Assembly (NCBI RefSeq): GCF_031755915.1
Contig: NC_083384.1
Location: 31,415,001-31,479,000 of the forward strand
Origin: Ziziphus jujuba
Lineage: Eukaryota > Streptophyta > Magnoliopsida > Rosales > Rhamnaceae
DNA length: 64,000 bases
Reading direction: 5' to 3'
The notes under the pieces were generated by a model. The model saw nothing but the letters and a program-made list of their open reading frames with translations. It had not been told where the DNA came from and made no database searches. Within the stretch, counting starts at the first letter, position 1; every line of letters begins with the position of its first letter. Of this stretch, positions 22,036 to 35,150 are shown one piece after another. A program made the translations under genes and the position numbers.

Positions 22036-24172
22036 GAATACACAAAGTGATCATTCAGGATGCTCAGGCCTGCACTCGTACTATAAATCGATATTATGAG
22101 ATGTGGAATAAACCAAGGCCTGAATCTTCAACCACTGTGAGTCCTCTGCATCTCACTTAGCATAGGCTCTCCTATTGTATGCAAAAATGGTGCAATGAAT
22201 TAGTATTAATATTTCTAATTTATTCTGTCTCTTAGGACAAGGAATTTGCTTTCAAGATCCCAAATGATGAAAAGCAACGTTTTTCCGTGAAGTGGCTTCC
22301 GCTGCTGAATCTGGATGGGATTTCAGTACAAGATGGATGAGGTACTTTTTTGTTCAGAAGAACCCTTCCTACGAAAGAAGCTGTTTGGCTTAACTTACTT
22401 ATTTTTGTCAATTAATGACTCAAGTCCATTCAAGAAACTATTTGACAAACTAAGTCGCATACCAAAACTTTGCCATCTGAGTATTGACAAGCAATAACAT
22501 CCTAAATGTCAAATTCGTCCACTGCCAACTTTAGACCTTGGATAACTTTTACTACTATAAGTGAGCAATTCAGGACTTCTAAAATCATATTAGAAGTGAA
22601 AAAGATTTCTCCAACTTCTTGTTATGTGGCAGGAACCGGGCACGTTTTACAACAATGGCCACAACATCAATCTTACCTGTTGATTTAAATGCATTCATCC
22701 TGGGGGTATGGCTCAGGGCTCTCTAAATGGAAGAAATCAAAAAAATTCCCATCCATTTTTTTATTTGGTGACAATGTCTGTTGTACACTTGATTCAGATG
22801 GAACTTGATATAGCATCCTTGGCAGAAGCAGTAGCAGATTACAACACCTCTACGAAATACTTTGAAGCTTCAAGAGTGAGAGAAGAAGCAATGAGATCTG
22901 TTTTCTGGAATGCAGAAATGGGACAATGGCTTCATTACTGGCTCATGAATAGCGCGTGCAAGGTGTTGTCTACTTGTTTAACATTTTCGTTACAAGTATT
23001 TATTCGAGTAATCTTCAGCTGTTCTAATTTTCTCCATTTGCTGCCTAGGAAGTGGAAAAATGGCAAGCTCAGAACCAGAATCAGGAAGCATTTGCTTCGA
23101 ACTTCGTTCCTTTGTGGATTAAATCATTTTATTCAGGTTTCTAATTACAGATTTTCATCTTTTGAACCAAAAAACTTCATTCCTTTGTTATGTGGCTTGA
23201 ATCTCTAGATTAATAGATTTTACATTTAATTTGTTAACATACTCCTATTCGCCAGTGAAACTTAGGGATGATTTATTTATGGTTGGGGTAGGAAAAATCA
23301 GGTTAGTGCAATCAAGAATTGGAGACTTGGACTGTTGAGATACGTTGTGACACAGTTTAGAAATATCTTTTGTTTTTTTTTTTTTTCCTTACTATTATCT
23401 TAATGTATTGGTGTTTACTGTGAATAATTTAAGTTCTGTTTGATATGAAGATTCTTTTCTGGTGGACAAGGTCATGAAAAGTCTTAAAAATTCAGGCTTG
23501 CTTTGCGCTGCTGGTGTTGCGACATCTCTGACAAATTCAGGGGAACAATGGTAATTAATGACCAGTTTAAATTTCAAATCTGAATATATATTTTAGAAAA
23601 GCTAAAGACAATTCAAGATTTAGTATATAGTAAAAAATGTGAATGGCCTAAAAAGGTTCTTTTTAATAACAGGGATTTTCCAAATGGCTGGGCTCCACTC
23701 CAACACATGCTAGTTGAAGGTTTGGCAAGAACTGGATCAACAGAAGCAAAGTTATTAGCAAAGGATATTGCGATAAGATGGATCAGAACCAATTATGTTG
23801 CTTACAAGAAAACCAGAACCATGCATGAAAAATATAATGTGGAAAAGATTGGAGACTTTGGAGGTGGTGGTGAATATGAACCACAGGTATGCCTGGATCA
23901 CAAACATTTTTTGGTTTGGATTATCACACTTTTCAGTTCCCAAAAAGCAGCCTGAAAGTATACAGAAGAACCAACATGAAATTTTATGGAACTATTAAAA
24001 AATTTTGGTGCCGAGAGTTTTTTATGTTAATATATCTGTCAATTTGTTCATTACTGATTGGAAATTTGTTGCAATGCAGACTGGTTTTGGATGGTCAAAT
24101 GGAGTTGTACTGACATTCTTGGAGGATTTCGGTTGGCCCAAAGACCTAACGATAGACTGCTGCGATGCTTAG
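22036..24172 (+). pseudogene. Trehalase copy 3, 5'-truncated pseudogene
   Basis: Only exons 4-11 remain: 22036-22136, 22236-22341, 22633-22705, 22798-22962, 23049-23136, 23451-23550, 23673-23886, 24080-24172. Exons 1-3, including signature 1 and any start codon, are missing; the LINE tail takes their place. Exon 5 is 106 nt instead of 107: a T is lost from a T run near 22283, which shifts the frame to a TGA near 22337. Exons 6-11 keep their lengths and splice sites and still show QWDFPNGWAP and GGGGEY, so the damage is recent compared with the age of the gene. The nearest relative is copy 1. Confidence 0.93.
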
Positions 24173-25139
24173 CAACCAAACATGTGCATTTTAAACACTA
24201 TCATATCACTTAATTTACCTAGCAGTTTCAAAATCATATGGCCTTCTGATTTGATTCCTTGTAAAAAAAAATAGCTTAAAATTCTCTCTTTCTCTTGAGG
24301 GGTTCTAGGTCCACGTGCCACTAATCCGCTTGTACCAAATGAGTGATCTTCTTTAGTCACCATGTTAAGTGATAGAGCGTCACCTAGCATAAACCATGGC
24401 AATGGTTGAAAAGAAAGCAATCTGCTATATGTTCTGCTTGACCCATTTTTAAGTGTACTTTTCTTTCCGTAACAAGATCTATATATCTGTCAATCAATCT
24501 ATCTATCTATATGTATGTATACAACGTGTATGTAATCAAATTACATGTAAATCATGGGATATATTACCTGAACTACATGTAATCAGATATTAGCTGATTT
24601 ACAATGTCCATCGTAGCAAAATTGTAAACATACATATGCACACATTCTTATTGCATGTCTTTTCTTTTTACAGTACGAAAGAAATTTGATTATGTGTTGC
24701 GTTATCATCAATAGTAAACATTTTCCAATACGGACAAACTTATTTTGATTTGTTCGAGGTTTGAACCACTCTTCAAGCAATACCATTGTTTATTTATTTA
24801 TTTTTTTCCTGTATACAAAACAGTTATATATAAATGCACGAGTATTATAATAGTAAAGCATAAATGTACAGTAAAAGTCCTTTTTCATATAGATAACGAC
24901 ATAATTATGCATTATGCATTCTTGAAGGGGAAAAAAACGAAAAAAGAAAAAAAAAAGGATAAAAAGAAACGAAAACAGACAAAAATAGAAAGCCAAAGGT
25001 AACGTTTATTTTATTCATGTACTTTTATTTATGCTATGACTTTTTTTTGGCCATCATATACGTTCATTTATAGTTTCCATGGGGTAGAATACTATATCTT
25101 CTCTTCCCTTGCTATATTCAGCTTACAATTCCAAATATC
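24173..25139. promoter_or_regulatory. Spacer between trehalase copies 3 and 4, with the promoter of copy 4
   Basis: Duplicate of 13701-14656 up to about 24900. TATATAAAT at about 24826 is the candidate TATA box. From about 24903 it differs from the copy 2 promoter: an A-rich AAAAAAACGAAAAAAG-type tract (24931-24995) replaces the second ATAAATGCACG segment. The two functional trehalases therefore have partly different proximal promoters. Confidence 0.45.
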
Positions 25140-28100
25140 ATGGACTTCAATCTCTCCAAAAGGCCTATCCAATGCTTTTCTCTGCTACTTTTCTTGTTGT
25201 TGCTTCTGATAGCCACGGATAGCACAGAAGCTTCATCTCCAAGCAATTCTGATCCTGGTCCTGTGAAACCAACAACCCCTTTAGTCACTTTCCTAGAACG
25301 TGTCCAACAACTGGCATTTTACACCTTTGGAGAATCCAACTTCGACCCAAAACTCTACGTTGACTTGTCGTTGAAGTTCAATTTGGAAGACGCAGAGAAG
25401 GCTTTTGATAAGCTTCCAAGGTCTGGAAATGGGAAAGTGTCTGTTAAAGATTTGAGAGGGTATATTGGGAAATATTTTGAGGCTGCTGGGGATGACGTGG
25501 TGTATGCAGAGCCAGAGGATTTTGTCCCTGAGCCAGAGGGGTTTTTGCCTAAGGTGAAGAACCAAGAAGTGAGGGCTTGGGCTTTGGAGGTTCATTCTCT
25601 TTGGAAGAATTTGAGCCGCAGAGTCTCCAGTGAGACACACAAACATCCTGAGTTGCATACTCTTCTTCCTTTGCCTAAGCAGGTCATAATTCCTGGTTCA
25701 AGATTTAGAGAGGTCTACTATTGGGATTCTTATTGGATAATAAGGTCGATTATTTTCACATTTGCTGTGTTATTTTTTTTCTTTTTGAGGTTTCTGAAAG
25801 TTTTATGGTAGAGTGGTCCACTATGTTTTCTACTGCATTTCTTTGACAATGGTTTTATCATATAATTTGTTGTTTCAGGGGATTGCTAGCAAGTAAAATG
25901 CATGATACAGCTAAAGCAATTGTGACTAATCTAATTTCCCTTATAGAAGAATATGGTTTCGTTCTTAATGGTGCAAGGGCTTATTACAGTAACAGGAGGT
26001 AATAATCTTGTTAGCTTCCATGGCCTTATTATTAGTACTATTCCTGTTTGCCTATCCCTTTTCTTTATCAATTAATGATATTTCTAAGAAATACTAAAAT
26101 TTGATCTTAGTTTTCCAATATAGTTTCACTTTATAGATTGAAATCTAATAGTATTTCTCACTAAATGCTTCCTTTGAATTCATGTTATACGTCTAACAAA
26201 TTTCCTAGTTTTCTTTGCATTTATTGAAGTTTCTCTTGCATGACTACCTTACTGTAGTTCAATTGAAAACATAATCTTGGGCCAATTTTTGCAGCGAGCC
26301 ACCACTCCTAAGTGCAATGGTTTATGAAATATACAAGAGGACTGGAGATTTGGAATTTGCTAAAAAGTGTCTTCCTGCACTGATCAAGGAACACCAATTT
26401 TGGAATTCAGGTATATGACTTAGGTCATACTTATTTCTAGTTTGATGTTTCACTGTATAAAACTCTTCATTGTCTCAAGTATTGTTTTCAGAATAAACCC
26501 TTTTTTTTTGTTGTTGTAGAAATACACAAGGTGACCATTCAGGATGCTCAGGCTTGCACTCATACTTTAAGTCGATACTATGCAATGTGGAATGAACCGA
26601 GGCCTGAATCTTCGACGCTTGTGTGTCCTCTGCATCTTACTTGGTGTATAATTTGTGTTGTATGAACAAACAGTGGAATCAATTAGAACTGATATCTCTG
26701 ATTCATTCTGTCTCTTAGGATGAGAAATTTGCTTCGAAGATCCCAGATGTGGAAAAGAAACATTTTTTTCGTGAAGTGGCTTCAACTGCGGAGTCTGGTT
26801 GGGATTTTAGTACAAGATGGATGAGGTACTTTAAGTAACTGATTTATCTTTCCTACAAAAACCTTTGTATAGGATGGTCGATAAGGTTTTGTTGCTATGT
26901 GGCAGAAACACCACAGATTTTACAACACTGGCCACTACATCAATCTTACCAGCTGATTTAAATGCTTTCATTCTCGGGGTATGTGCCAGAGCTGTAAGCT
27001 CTAAATTGAATATGTTCTAAAAACTTTGGATCCACTTTCATGTGACAAGTTCTGTTGCGTACTTGATTCAGATGGAACTCAATATTGCATCATTGGCGAA
27101 AGCAATAGGAGACTATAACATCTCTAAGCACTTTCTCAAAGCTTCTCAGGCTAGAGAAAAAGCAATAAGATCTGTTTTCTGGAATGCAGATAAGGGACAG
27201 TGGCTTGACTACTGGCTTGCCAATGGCACATGGAAGGTATTATCTACTTGTTAAACGTTTTTAAATTTTTAATTACTAACATTTCTAAGAGTAACCTGCA
27301 GCTGTTTAAATTTTGCATCATTTTGATGTTTAGGAAGCTGAAAAATGGGAAGCTCGGAACCAGAATCCGAAAGTATTTGCTTCAAATTTCATTCCTTTGT
27401 GGATTAAATCGTTTTATTCAGGTTAGAGATCATGAATGTTCATCTTGTGTCAATGACAGCCTGTTCATGAATGCCTTGATTGAATAATGTCAGTGAAACT
27501 TGAGCTCTAACAGTGCTCATCCATCTTGGTCACAGCTAGGCTGCTGATTAAGTCCTGAACTTTGAAGTTATATTAGCTTCCTTTGCAGCCTAGATGAGGG
27601 CAAATGAGTGCTTTGATAAGCATCATTGGCATGGTTCTGTTTTTAATTTTATCCAAGTCAGGCCCTGTTTTTGTTCATCCCTGTTGAAGTTCAGTTTCTT
27701 GTCAGGTTATTGTAGTTGATTTCAAAGTAGTGGGACATCTTTAATTAATAGATTATACAGTTGTTCAAAATATCATGTGGCTTTTAGCCTAAAGATTATT
27801 TGATTTCACAACTTGTTGGCATACTCCAAATCACCGTCGAAACCTAGGTAGTTACCATAATGTTAACAAGGTTGGAGCTATTGGTTGTTGACTCATAAAC
27901 AGAAAATTTTAGTGTTTGTTCCTTTCAATTTTTCCATTATATTGAGTATAATCTAGTTCTGTTTGATATGAAGATACTATTCTGGTGGACAAAGTCAGAA
28001 GGAGTCTCCAAAGTTCTGGTTTGCTACGTTCTGTTGGTATTGCAACATCTCTGACAAAGTCAGGACAACAATGGTCGGTAACTTGTTTATAGAGCTCAAC

Positions 28101-28681
28101 TCTATATCAATGTTTTGGAAAAAGCCAGAAACGATTGAAGATTAGAACATGGTTGAATGCCTATGGCCTAATAAAGTTGTAAAAACAGGGACTTCCCGAA
28201 TGGTTGGGCTCCACTACAACACATGATAGTTGAAGGTTTGGCAAGATCAGGATCAAAACAAGCAAGGTCATTAGCAATGGACATTGCTGTGGGATGGATC
28301 AGAACCAATCATGTTGCATATAAGAAAACCAGCGCCATGCACGAAAAATACAATGTCGAAAAGTGTGGAGATTTTGGAGGTGGTGGTGAATACATACCCC
28401 AGGTATGATTTTTTATCACACTAGTTTTGTTGGATTATCACCCTTTTCAGTTCCCAAAAATCAGCCTGCAAATATATAGAAGAATCAACATCAACTTTAA
28501 AGTAGCTACAATTTCTTTAAATTGAATGTAGATTTGTCAATGCTGTGAATTTCTGTCAATTTATTTTCTACTTCAATTGAAATTTGTCGCAATGCAGACT
28601 GGTTTTGGGTGGTCAAATGGAGTAGTATTGACATTCTTGGAGGAGTTTGGATGGCCTGAAGACCTAAACATAGACTGTTGA
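25140..28681 (+). CDS. TRE1-like: Trehalase (GH37), copy 4, with signal peptide, 590 aa
   Basis: Exons: 25140-25744, 25879-25998, 26295-26410, 26520-26620, 26719-26825, 26906-26978, 27072-27236, 27334-27421, 27974-28073, 28189-28402, 28598-28681. Exon lengths are identical to copy 2 and the total is 1773 nt. It has the same leucine-rich signal segment at residues 13-25, signature 1 at 185, catalytic D343, signature 2 at 491-500 and catalytic E559. It differs from copy 2 by a few substitutions. The most notable is Gly at 527 where copy 2 has Arg (IAVGW versus IAMRW), next to an otherwise conserved WIRTNH segment. A Cys is present at the same position (KCGDF) before GGGGEY. The gene should be secreted and active unless Arg527 matters. 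Confidence 0.94.
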
Positions 28682-29594
28682 CAGGCTTTCCAACCAAAGC
28701 AGATGATTTCTTTTTCTCAAACTGCAAACAATCGGTTAGTTTACCTAGCAATTTCAAAACTACATGGCCTAAATGTGATTTGATTTTTGCACTAATGTTT
28801 AAAACTTCTTTTTTTTATTTCTCTTCTAGTGAGATTTTCCACCACTAATTAATCCACTTGTTCCAAAAGTGTGAAAAGTAATCTTGGTCCTCATGCTAAA
28901 GTGAGAGATCAGTTAGGAATACTTTAGATTATCTCACTTTTTTTTTTTTTTCTTTAAAGATTTTTCTAAATTTGGCAATTAAATACACCAAGGAAATCAT
29001 TCCAAGTTCAAATCAATTTCATCATCTTGAAATTGGGCTATTTGTACTTTCTGTGTCCAAAACTCTCATACGCTATTATTCACCAATCATCATCGTCATC
29101 ATGATGACTATAATTTTTAATAATTACAATTTTTATGGCTGATAATGTTCCACGAGTAGTTAACAAAAAGATATAGTGATTCTTGATCAATTTGTTAATA
29201 AGTAATTGGTGGGATTTCAACTTCCATTAAAGTTTTTCTAAAGACTAATTCTCTTGTTGTGATTAGGACAGAAAGAGGTTTTTGATATGTTATCTCTAGA
29301 AGCAGTTTTTGATTGTTCAATAATGTTCCAAAGCTGGTGGAGTTAGTTGCCTCAACATATACTTAGTGCAATGACATGAACAGATTTACTAATGGATTTA
29401 ACAAAAGGTTAACCATAATTAATTAATTTTTCATAACCAAATTTGATAAAAAAATCCTCCAACTCATGCCTCGTATGTGGCATTCAACTTTTTGTAGAAG
29501 CAAATATTTGCATTACAAATTTAAAAGGCTTACAAAGCGAGTAGTGGATCAAGATTTAAAAGGCTTGCAAAGTGGGTGGTGGATCAGCATGATA
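28682..29594. other. 3' flank of trehalase copy 4 (duplicated spacer)
   Basis: Homologous to 18273-19220, with small indels, mainly in T tracts. No gene seen. Confidence 0.7.
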
Positions 29595-29604
29595 TAGATA
29601 GATA

Positions 29605-29766
29605 TGGAAATTCTATGGTGAGGATGGTCCATATGAAAACTACAGTATTGGTGACGGTTTTTCATAGTATTAACGACGATTTTTTAAAAAATCGTCACCA
29701 ATACTATAAAAAACTGTCATCAATACTATGGTCAGTATGAGGACTGTCCGCACCATAAACGGACTG
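29605..29766. mobile_element. Foldback MITE (Mutator-like), 162 bp
   Basis: Almost the whole element is an imperfect palindrome with arms of about 75 bp meeting at ACGATTTTTTAAAAAATCGT. The ends pair as TCTATGGTG against TTTATGGTG. It is flanked by perfect 10-bp direct repeats TAGATAGATA (29595-29604 and 29767-29776). The same position in block A (about 19225) has one TAGATAGATA and no insert, which directly shows an insertion with a target duplication after the block was copied. A 9-11 bp duplication and long inverted repeats point to a Mutator-type non-autonomous element. No coding capacity. Confidence 0.88.
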
Positions 29767-30287
29767 TAGATAGATAATCTTCCTTTTTTTCTTTAGCCAT
29801 TGAAAGATCTCTAATCATAAGAAAATTAGCAGTGAGATTGGCATAGTTGCTGATTTGGGTTCAATTTTTCTTCTTTTTCGTGATAAAATCAGAAGAGAAA
29901 AAAGCCAAAAAAAAAAAAAAAACAACTCATCTAACCCACCACACAAGTGACACATAAACTCAGTTCTTTCCAGGAATCAAATTAGGATTCCAAGTTGGGA
30001 TACCATTTTTTATTTATTTATTTATTTTTTTTTTTTTTGAGTTGCCCACTTAGCAGCTATCTAGCTTGCTATAGCTCACTCCTTATCTATCAAATTTTAA
30101 ACAAAAACCCAAATCTCATTATTATAATTGATCAATTTGGGTTTGTCATTCTTTGCTATAGTACATATCTTTTTTCAGGTCATCTTTTTTTCACTTTACT
30201 GATTATAATAAGAGTATTGTTCTGTGGTTTCCTGTTGTTGTTTTATTAAATTGCAAGCTAGCTAGACTCAATTAACCCAGTTGACAG

Positions 30288-30290
<3 letters not shown>

Positions 30291-30326
<36 letters not shown>
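30291..30326. repeat. (CT)n microsatellite, followed by (TA)n
   Basis: 36 bp of pure CT, then AGATATACA and a TA run to about 30354. It lies just outside the right edge of block B. Confidence 0.95.
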
Positions 30327-30327
<1 letters not shown>

Positions 30328-30959
30328 GATATACATATATATATATATATATATTGATTATATTCAACAATTTTTTTTAATCTTTTTGGAAGTGAGGGGT
30401 GATTAGACTAATGAAACCAGAATTAATTAGAGTAACAGATTGGAACACTAAGAGCTAAATCTAAGGAAAGGGGACCCTGAAAGATTCGGAGCTCCACTGC
30501 AAAGAGTGGCAATCATTGAACAATGCTAGTATATATTCAAATGGCAATATTAAAAAATTTATGCTTTTTTGATGATCATCTATTTTTATTTTTTTATATT
30601 TTTTTTAAATTGATTGGCAAATGAGTGAGTGGAAAAAGCAATCACTTGACGCTCCAATTTTTTTCTTGCATATTATTTAATCTTATGTGATTTGGTCCTC
30701 TTTCTATGCGCATCTTTTATTAGTCAAATAGAGTTGGCGAACTAATTAACTAATTTAAACACCCAAAATTTTAAGGGCAAAAAAAGGGTTACAAAGCTAT
30801 GATTAAGATAATGAACCTCCCACAAAATCCAATGTTTGATCTGAAATGGGTTGTATCCAAATATAGGAGACAAATCAGCATCAAACCCACCTTTGGGTAC
30901 AAATACTAGAATGTGTTTCCAGGGAAGCCTATTAAAACTTTCACATTTCTATACGTTAC

Positions 30960-30991
<32 letters not shown>

Positions 30992-33900
30992 GGATTAACA
31001 TGTTACACGCCTAAGTTTAACCTATCAAAGCTTGAAAACCAGGAACCCAAATAGGTCCTTTGCTTTATATAATCTTCTATATATTATTTTTCTATATTAT
31101 ATTTTATTAATAATTTTTAAGTTTAAGTGCTTTAGAAAGTTGAATTAATCAAACTTAGAGGTGAAGTCACTAAGAGAGAGTTTGAACTTTTTATAGCCTC
31201 GATGTTTGGAAAGAAAGAAAATGAAGTCTTGTGCTCCAAGCTCCATTGGGTTTGCCACTCTTGTGACAAATCAAGGTATGTTTGGATATCATTCATTATG
31301 AATATAATAAGCTAATGGATGGAAAACATTCGGAGAATCTATTTGCTTAATTAACTTTTACCCAAATAATAGTCTAATGAGTGGGTATTGAAACCCCGTA
31401 AATATCTTCTTGAATTGAAGTTAAAAAATTTATATATATGTATACCCTGTAAAATTTTTCTGATTCCTCTTATGGGGGTTGGGGAACAATGAAGATGATT
31501 GAGGTGAGTAAAGGTTTACACCTTTAGAGATAGTGATATATATTTATATATTGGGAAAAAAAAAAAATTATGAAAAGCAAAATAGATGGTAGACAAGCTG
31601 TCAGCATGAGAAGGATAAGAACACTTTTTTCATGCACAGCTTTCAGCAAAAGGGTAAACAACAATATAGAAGATTAGGGAGGGACAGATAAATTTTGGAG
31701 AGGAAAAGGGACGCTTTGCAATTTTACTAAATAAATTAGGGAATTTTAATATTTTTTGTTTTTTTTTTTTTTTAAATTGTGGGGACTTAATGTACTGGAA
31801 TTTGCAGGTTTAGGAGTTGAAGTCCATGTATTGCCACGAGTTTTTGCCTGGCGGAATCTATAGTTAGGTCAATATCTTTCCCCATGTGCTTCTTAAAAAG
31901 AAAACTGTTGTCCTTCATTTCTATTTTGGATTTTATACACACAAGTTCAAGTGTTAAATTTAGTGTTAAAATAAAAAAAGCTTTTTTTTTCTTTTTATCC
32001 AGTTTTTGAATCTTTCATGAATTGGTTTTTCCTTTTTTATTAAGTTACTTTGAGCCTCTTAAATTCAATGACATTGAAATGTTAGAGATTCCAACTCCAT
32101 ATCATTGTCTTTGAAAAACAATACAATTGAACTGTCTTTTTTGTTATATATATATATATATAAAAAATGATAATTAAACAGAAGATAAAAAACAAAAAAA
32201 GCTATAATATATAAAGGAAAAGAATAAAAGGCTGGGATGAGATAAAAGGCTAATAAAAAATTGGAGCTTGTGGCTAAAGAAAGGGAAAGAATTTCTTATA
32301 ATGCAATATAGGGACCCAGCATTGAGGCACGGGGGGGGCTGTACGAGTGCCCCAAAAAGCTGAAATTTCGTGACTTTCTTTTCCTTTAGTATCTACCTTT
32401 TGGCTAATAATATCCAACACTATTACATACACTATTCTCACTCACTATACAACAAACAAACGTGCCCTTAGAAAGCATATTCTCTCTTCCTCAATTATAT
32501 CCTTCCCCTTCATTATTATTGTTTCATCTTTTTTTAATTTTAATTATCATCATAGATATAAAAAATATATATTATTTATTCGGATTTTCTAAGGATGCGT
32601 TTTATGTACTTGCTAGAATACACCTCCCTCATGTCTTGTTCAATGATGATCAATTTAAGAGATTTTATATCCAAATGATATCATAAAATAATTGTTTATA
32701 TACAAGAACTCATTTGTGAGAAAGTGTTAAAAGAGTTCATTTTACTTTGTATTTTTGTTTATATGCAAAAACCTTTCTTTGTCTTAATTAATGATTATTA
32801 AGGTTATAAAATATGGATGTTCCAAATAAACTCGAGACCTTCAATATTAAATTGGCAACCATTATTGCTATAGTTCTTTATGGTAGCTATATGTAACAAA
32901 TATTAGTTCAAATTAATAGCTTTATTATTGGTATTTGTAAATATTCCACTTAGAATCTACTTTAAAAATTTGGCATTAGTTTCGAATTGTGAACATTATA
33001 TATGTTTTCCTTGAACAATATTAGCCCATATATATTGTTTTGTACATTATTAGTACTATGATATGATTCAATAGGAGCATATGTTTAAGTTAATAAAAAT
33101 ATTATTAATCTTACTTTCCATCTTATGTAGCCAAAACAACACAAAAATTGTTTCAATTGTCCAATATCTAGCTTTTAAAAAAATATAGCTTAAGATTATA
33201 TATGATATGGACTATTAAAATGAAATATGCAATGATTAAAAATGTAAAAGATAAAACTATATAAAAATGAACTTCTCTGTTATATTATAAACTTAGCTGT
33301 ATACTTAGAACAATATCAAGAAAATAAGCGGTAAGAGTTCTCAAATAGAATCCAATAGTAGGGTTGGGGATGATAATAAAAATCATAATAGAGGGCCTAG
33401 CATGAGAAAAAAACGAGAAGAAAAAAGAAAAAGAAAATTGATTTAATAAAAAAAAAAAAAAAGTTTGGGACATGGGGAGGTGGAAGTTTGAACAGAATGA
33501 TTGACCGGAGGAAGGCTTTCATATCCCGAGGAAATGCCAGATTCGAGGCCGTAGAATTGACCGATCTGCAAACTTTGGGAACCCTCACGTGCGATTCTCT
33601 CTCCTTTGACGAGAGCTTCGAACTCCTCTTTCCCTCTCTCTCATCCCTATCTACACCTCGACCCTCGTGCCTCTTCCATGTTAATTAGTCGCCGACTCGT
33701 TCCCAACCAACCAACCGCCGACACTTGGCTTTCTTAACCAGCATTTTCCCTATGGTATACCAACCAACCATCAAATATGCCTCTTGGCCATTAGGATGTA
33801 ACTAAGCTATTAATCTTGTATTTATTTATTTTCCATTTAATTAATTAACCATTACTAAATTTAACTTAAAAAAAAAGGTTTTATATGGAAAATTAATTTA

Positions 33901-34211
33901 AATGAAATTTTCAAAGAATGAAAAACCATTCAAATTTGGACATTGATTAATCTCTTGATAATATACTATATTTAGAAAGAATAAAAAAAATAACTTCTTT
34001 ATGGTTGAAAATATAATAAACTGTGTGATCGATATATATATATATATATATATCAATTTTCTTTTCTTTTTTTTCTTTTTTCCTTTTTTTCTTACTTAAT
34101 TTACAAAATTAGAGGGAAAAAAATAAATGTAGTAGTTGAATATATAACCAAATCAAGCCAAAAATATCCACATCAAAGAGGAATCGTTTTGACTGTAAAT
34201 TGTGATGGCAT

Positions 34212-34247
<36 letters not shown>

Positions 34248-34992
34248 TTATATATATAATTTTCCTAAAGATTAAATTCCATAAAAATTCAAAGCACCGA
34301 CTTTTAAGGATCCTCTGTCCCAGTTCATTACAACTAAACAAATAATCGTCATCAGATATTTTTAAAGGAAAAGCATTATTGTAAAGAGCCTTTTGGATTA
34401 GACCAGGCTACAATAATTAAACAGATAAAAACATATTAACATATATATATATATATATATTAAAAAAAAAAAAACTAATAATGCAAAGTTTAATCTTCTC
34501 TCTATCAATCACTGACAAATATGTAATCCGGTCTTTTAACTCTCTCTAAAATTGATTCTCCACTTAGAAAGAACTAGACCATTATAAATTTATGATTAAT
34601 TAATTTAATTATAATCTAATCCAATATCCCATTGATAATTTGACAATTTTTGTGGCTTTAATTAGTTATACAAACATGCACACACAAAAGCAAAGCTAAA
34701 AAAAATAATAATAAAAAGAGAGAGAGAGAGAGAGAGAGAAACTACAACCCTCTCTTTTTTTCCCGTTAGCCAAACAAAACCATATTATTTTTGTCTCTCA
34801 AACCCTCCTCAAGAGCAGACCAGCATTAGAAGCTTGGCTTAACCTTCTCTGACTCTCTGTCTCCCTTCTTCTCGGTTGTGTGTGTGTGTGAGTTTAATGC
34901 AAAGCGGCGTAGGGATGCTAAAAACTCTGACAGCACCACCTTTCGCTGTTTTCCTACCATAACTCTTTCTTTTTCTTTTTTTTTTTTTTTTC

Positions 34993-35005
34993 TATATATA
35001 TAAAT
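34993..35005 (+). promoter_or_regulatory. Candidate TATA box of the dehydrogenase gene
   Basis: TATATATATAAAT after a T-rich stretch, about 150 bp before the ATG at 35151. The intervening sequence is CT-rich and leader-like. Position and sequence fit, but TA runs are common here. Confidence 0.45.
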
Positions 35006-35150
35006 TTGTTTTTGTTGTACTGTATAGAAACTGCAAATAGCCCAACAAGTGTCTGAGCTTTCTCTGTCTGTATCGATCATTGTTATTGTTCTTTAGTCAA
35101 CGTAGTTCAATAAGGTCCTGCTGAGAGCTTGAAGACAAAAACCCAAAAAA

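Larger units (their letters stand above)
22006..30137 (+). repeat. Segmental duplication, block B (trehalase copies 3 and 4)
   Basis: Second version of 11525-19589. The left edge follows the LINE poly(A) directly; the right edge is TGATCAATT at 30129-30137, after which it continues TGGGTTTGTC where block A has the CACTA terminus. Both trehalases, both spacers and the 3' flank are retained. Block-specific changes include a 162-bp MITE, loss of part of intron 2 of copy 4, and the frameshift in copy 3. Confidence 0.92.
30138..35150. other. 5-kb intergenic region upstream of the dehydrogenase gene
   Basis: No supported gene. AT-rich with many simple repeats: (TA)n at 30961-30984, 34035-34052 and 34217-34242, and (GA)n at 34717-34738. 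A GC-richer, T-poor island at about 33480-33720 contains a 66-codon open frame without recognisable features. The last few hundred bases hold the dehydrogenase promoter and a CT-rich leader. Confidence 0.5.

Noticed and set aside
33480..33720. GC-richer island with a 66-codon plus-strand frame
   Set aside because: No domain, no splice partner and low-complexity ending; could be part of a promoter or an old gene remnant, but this is not supportable.
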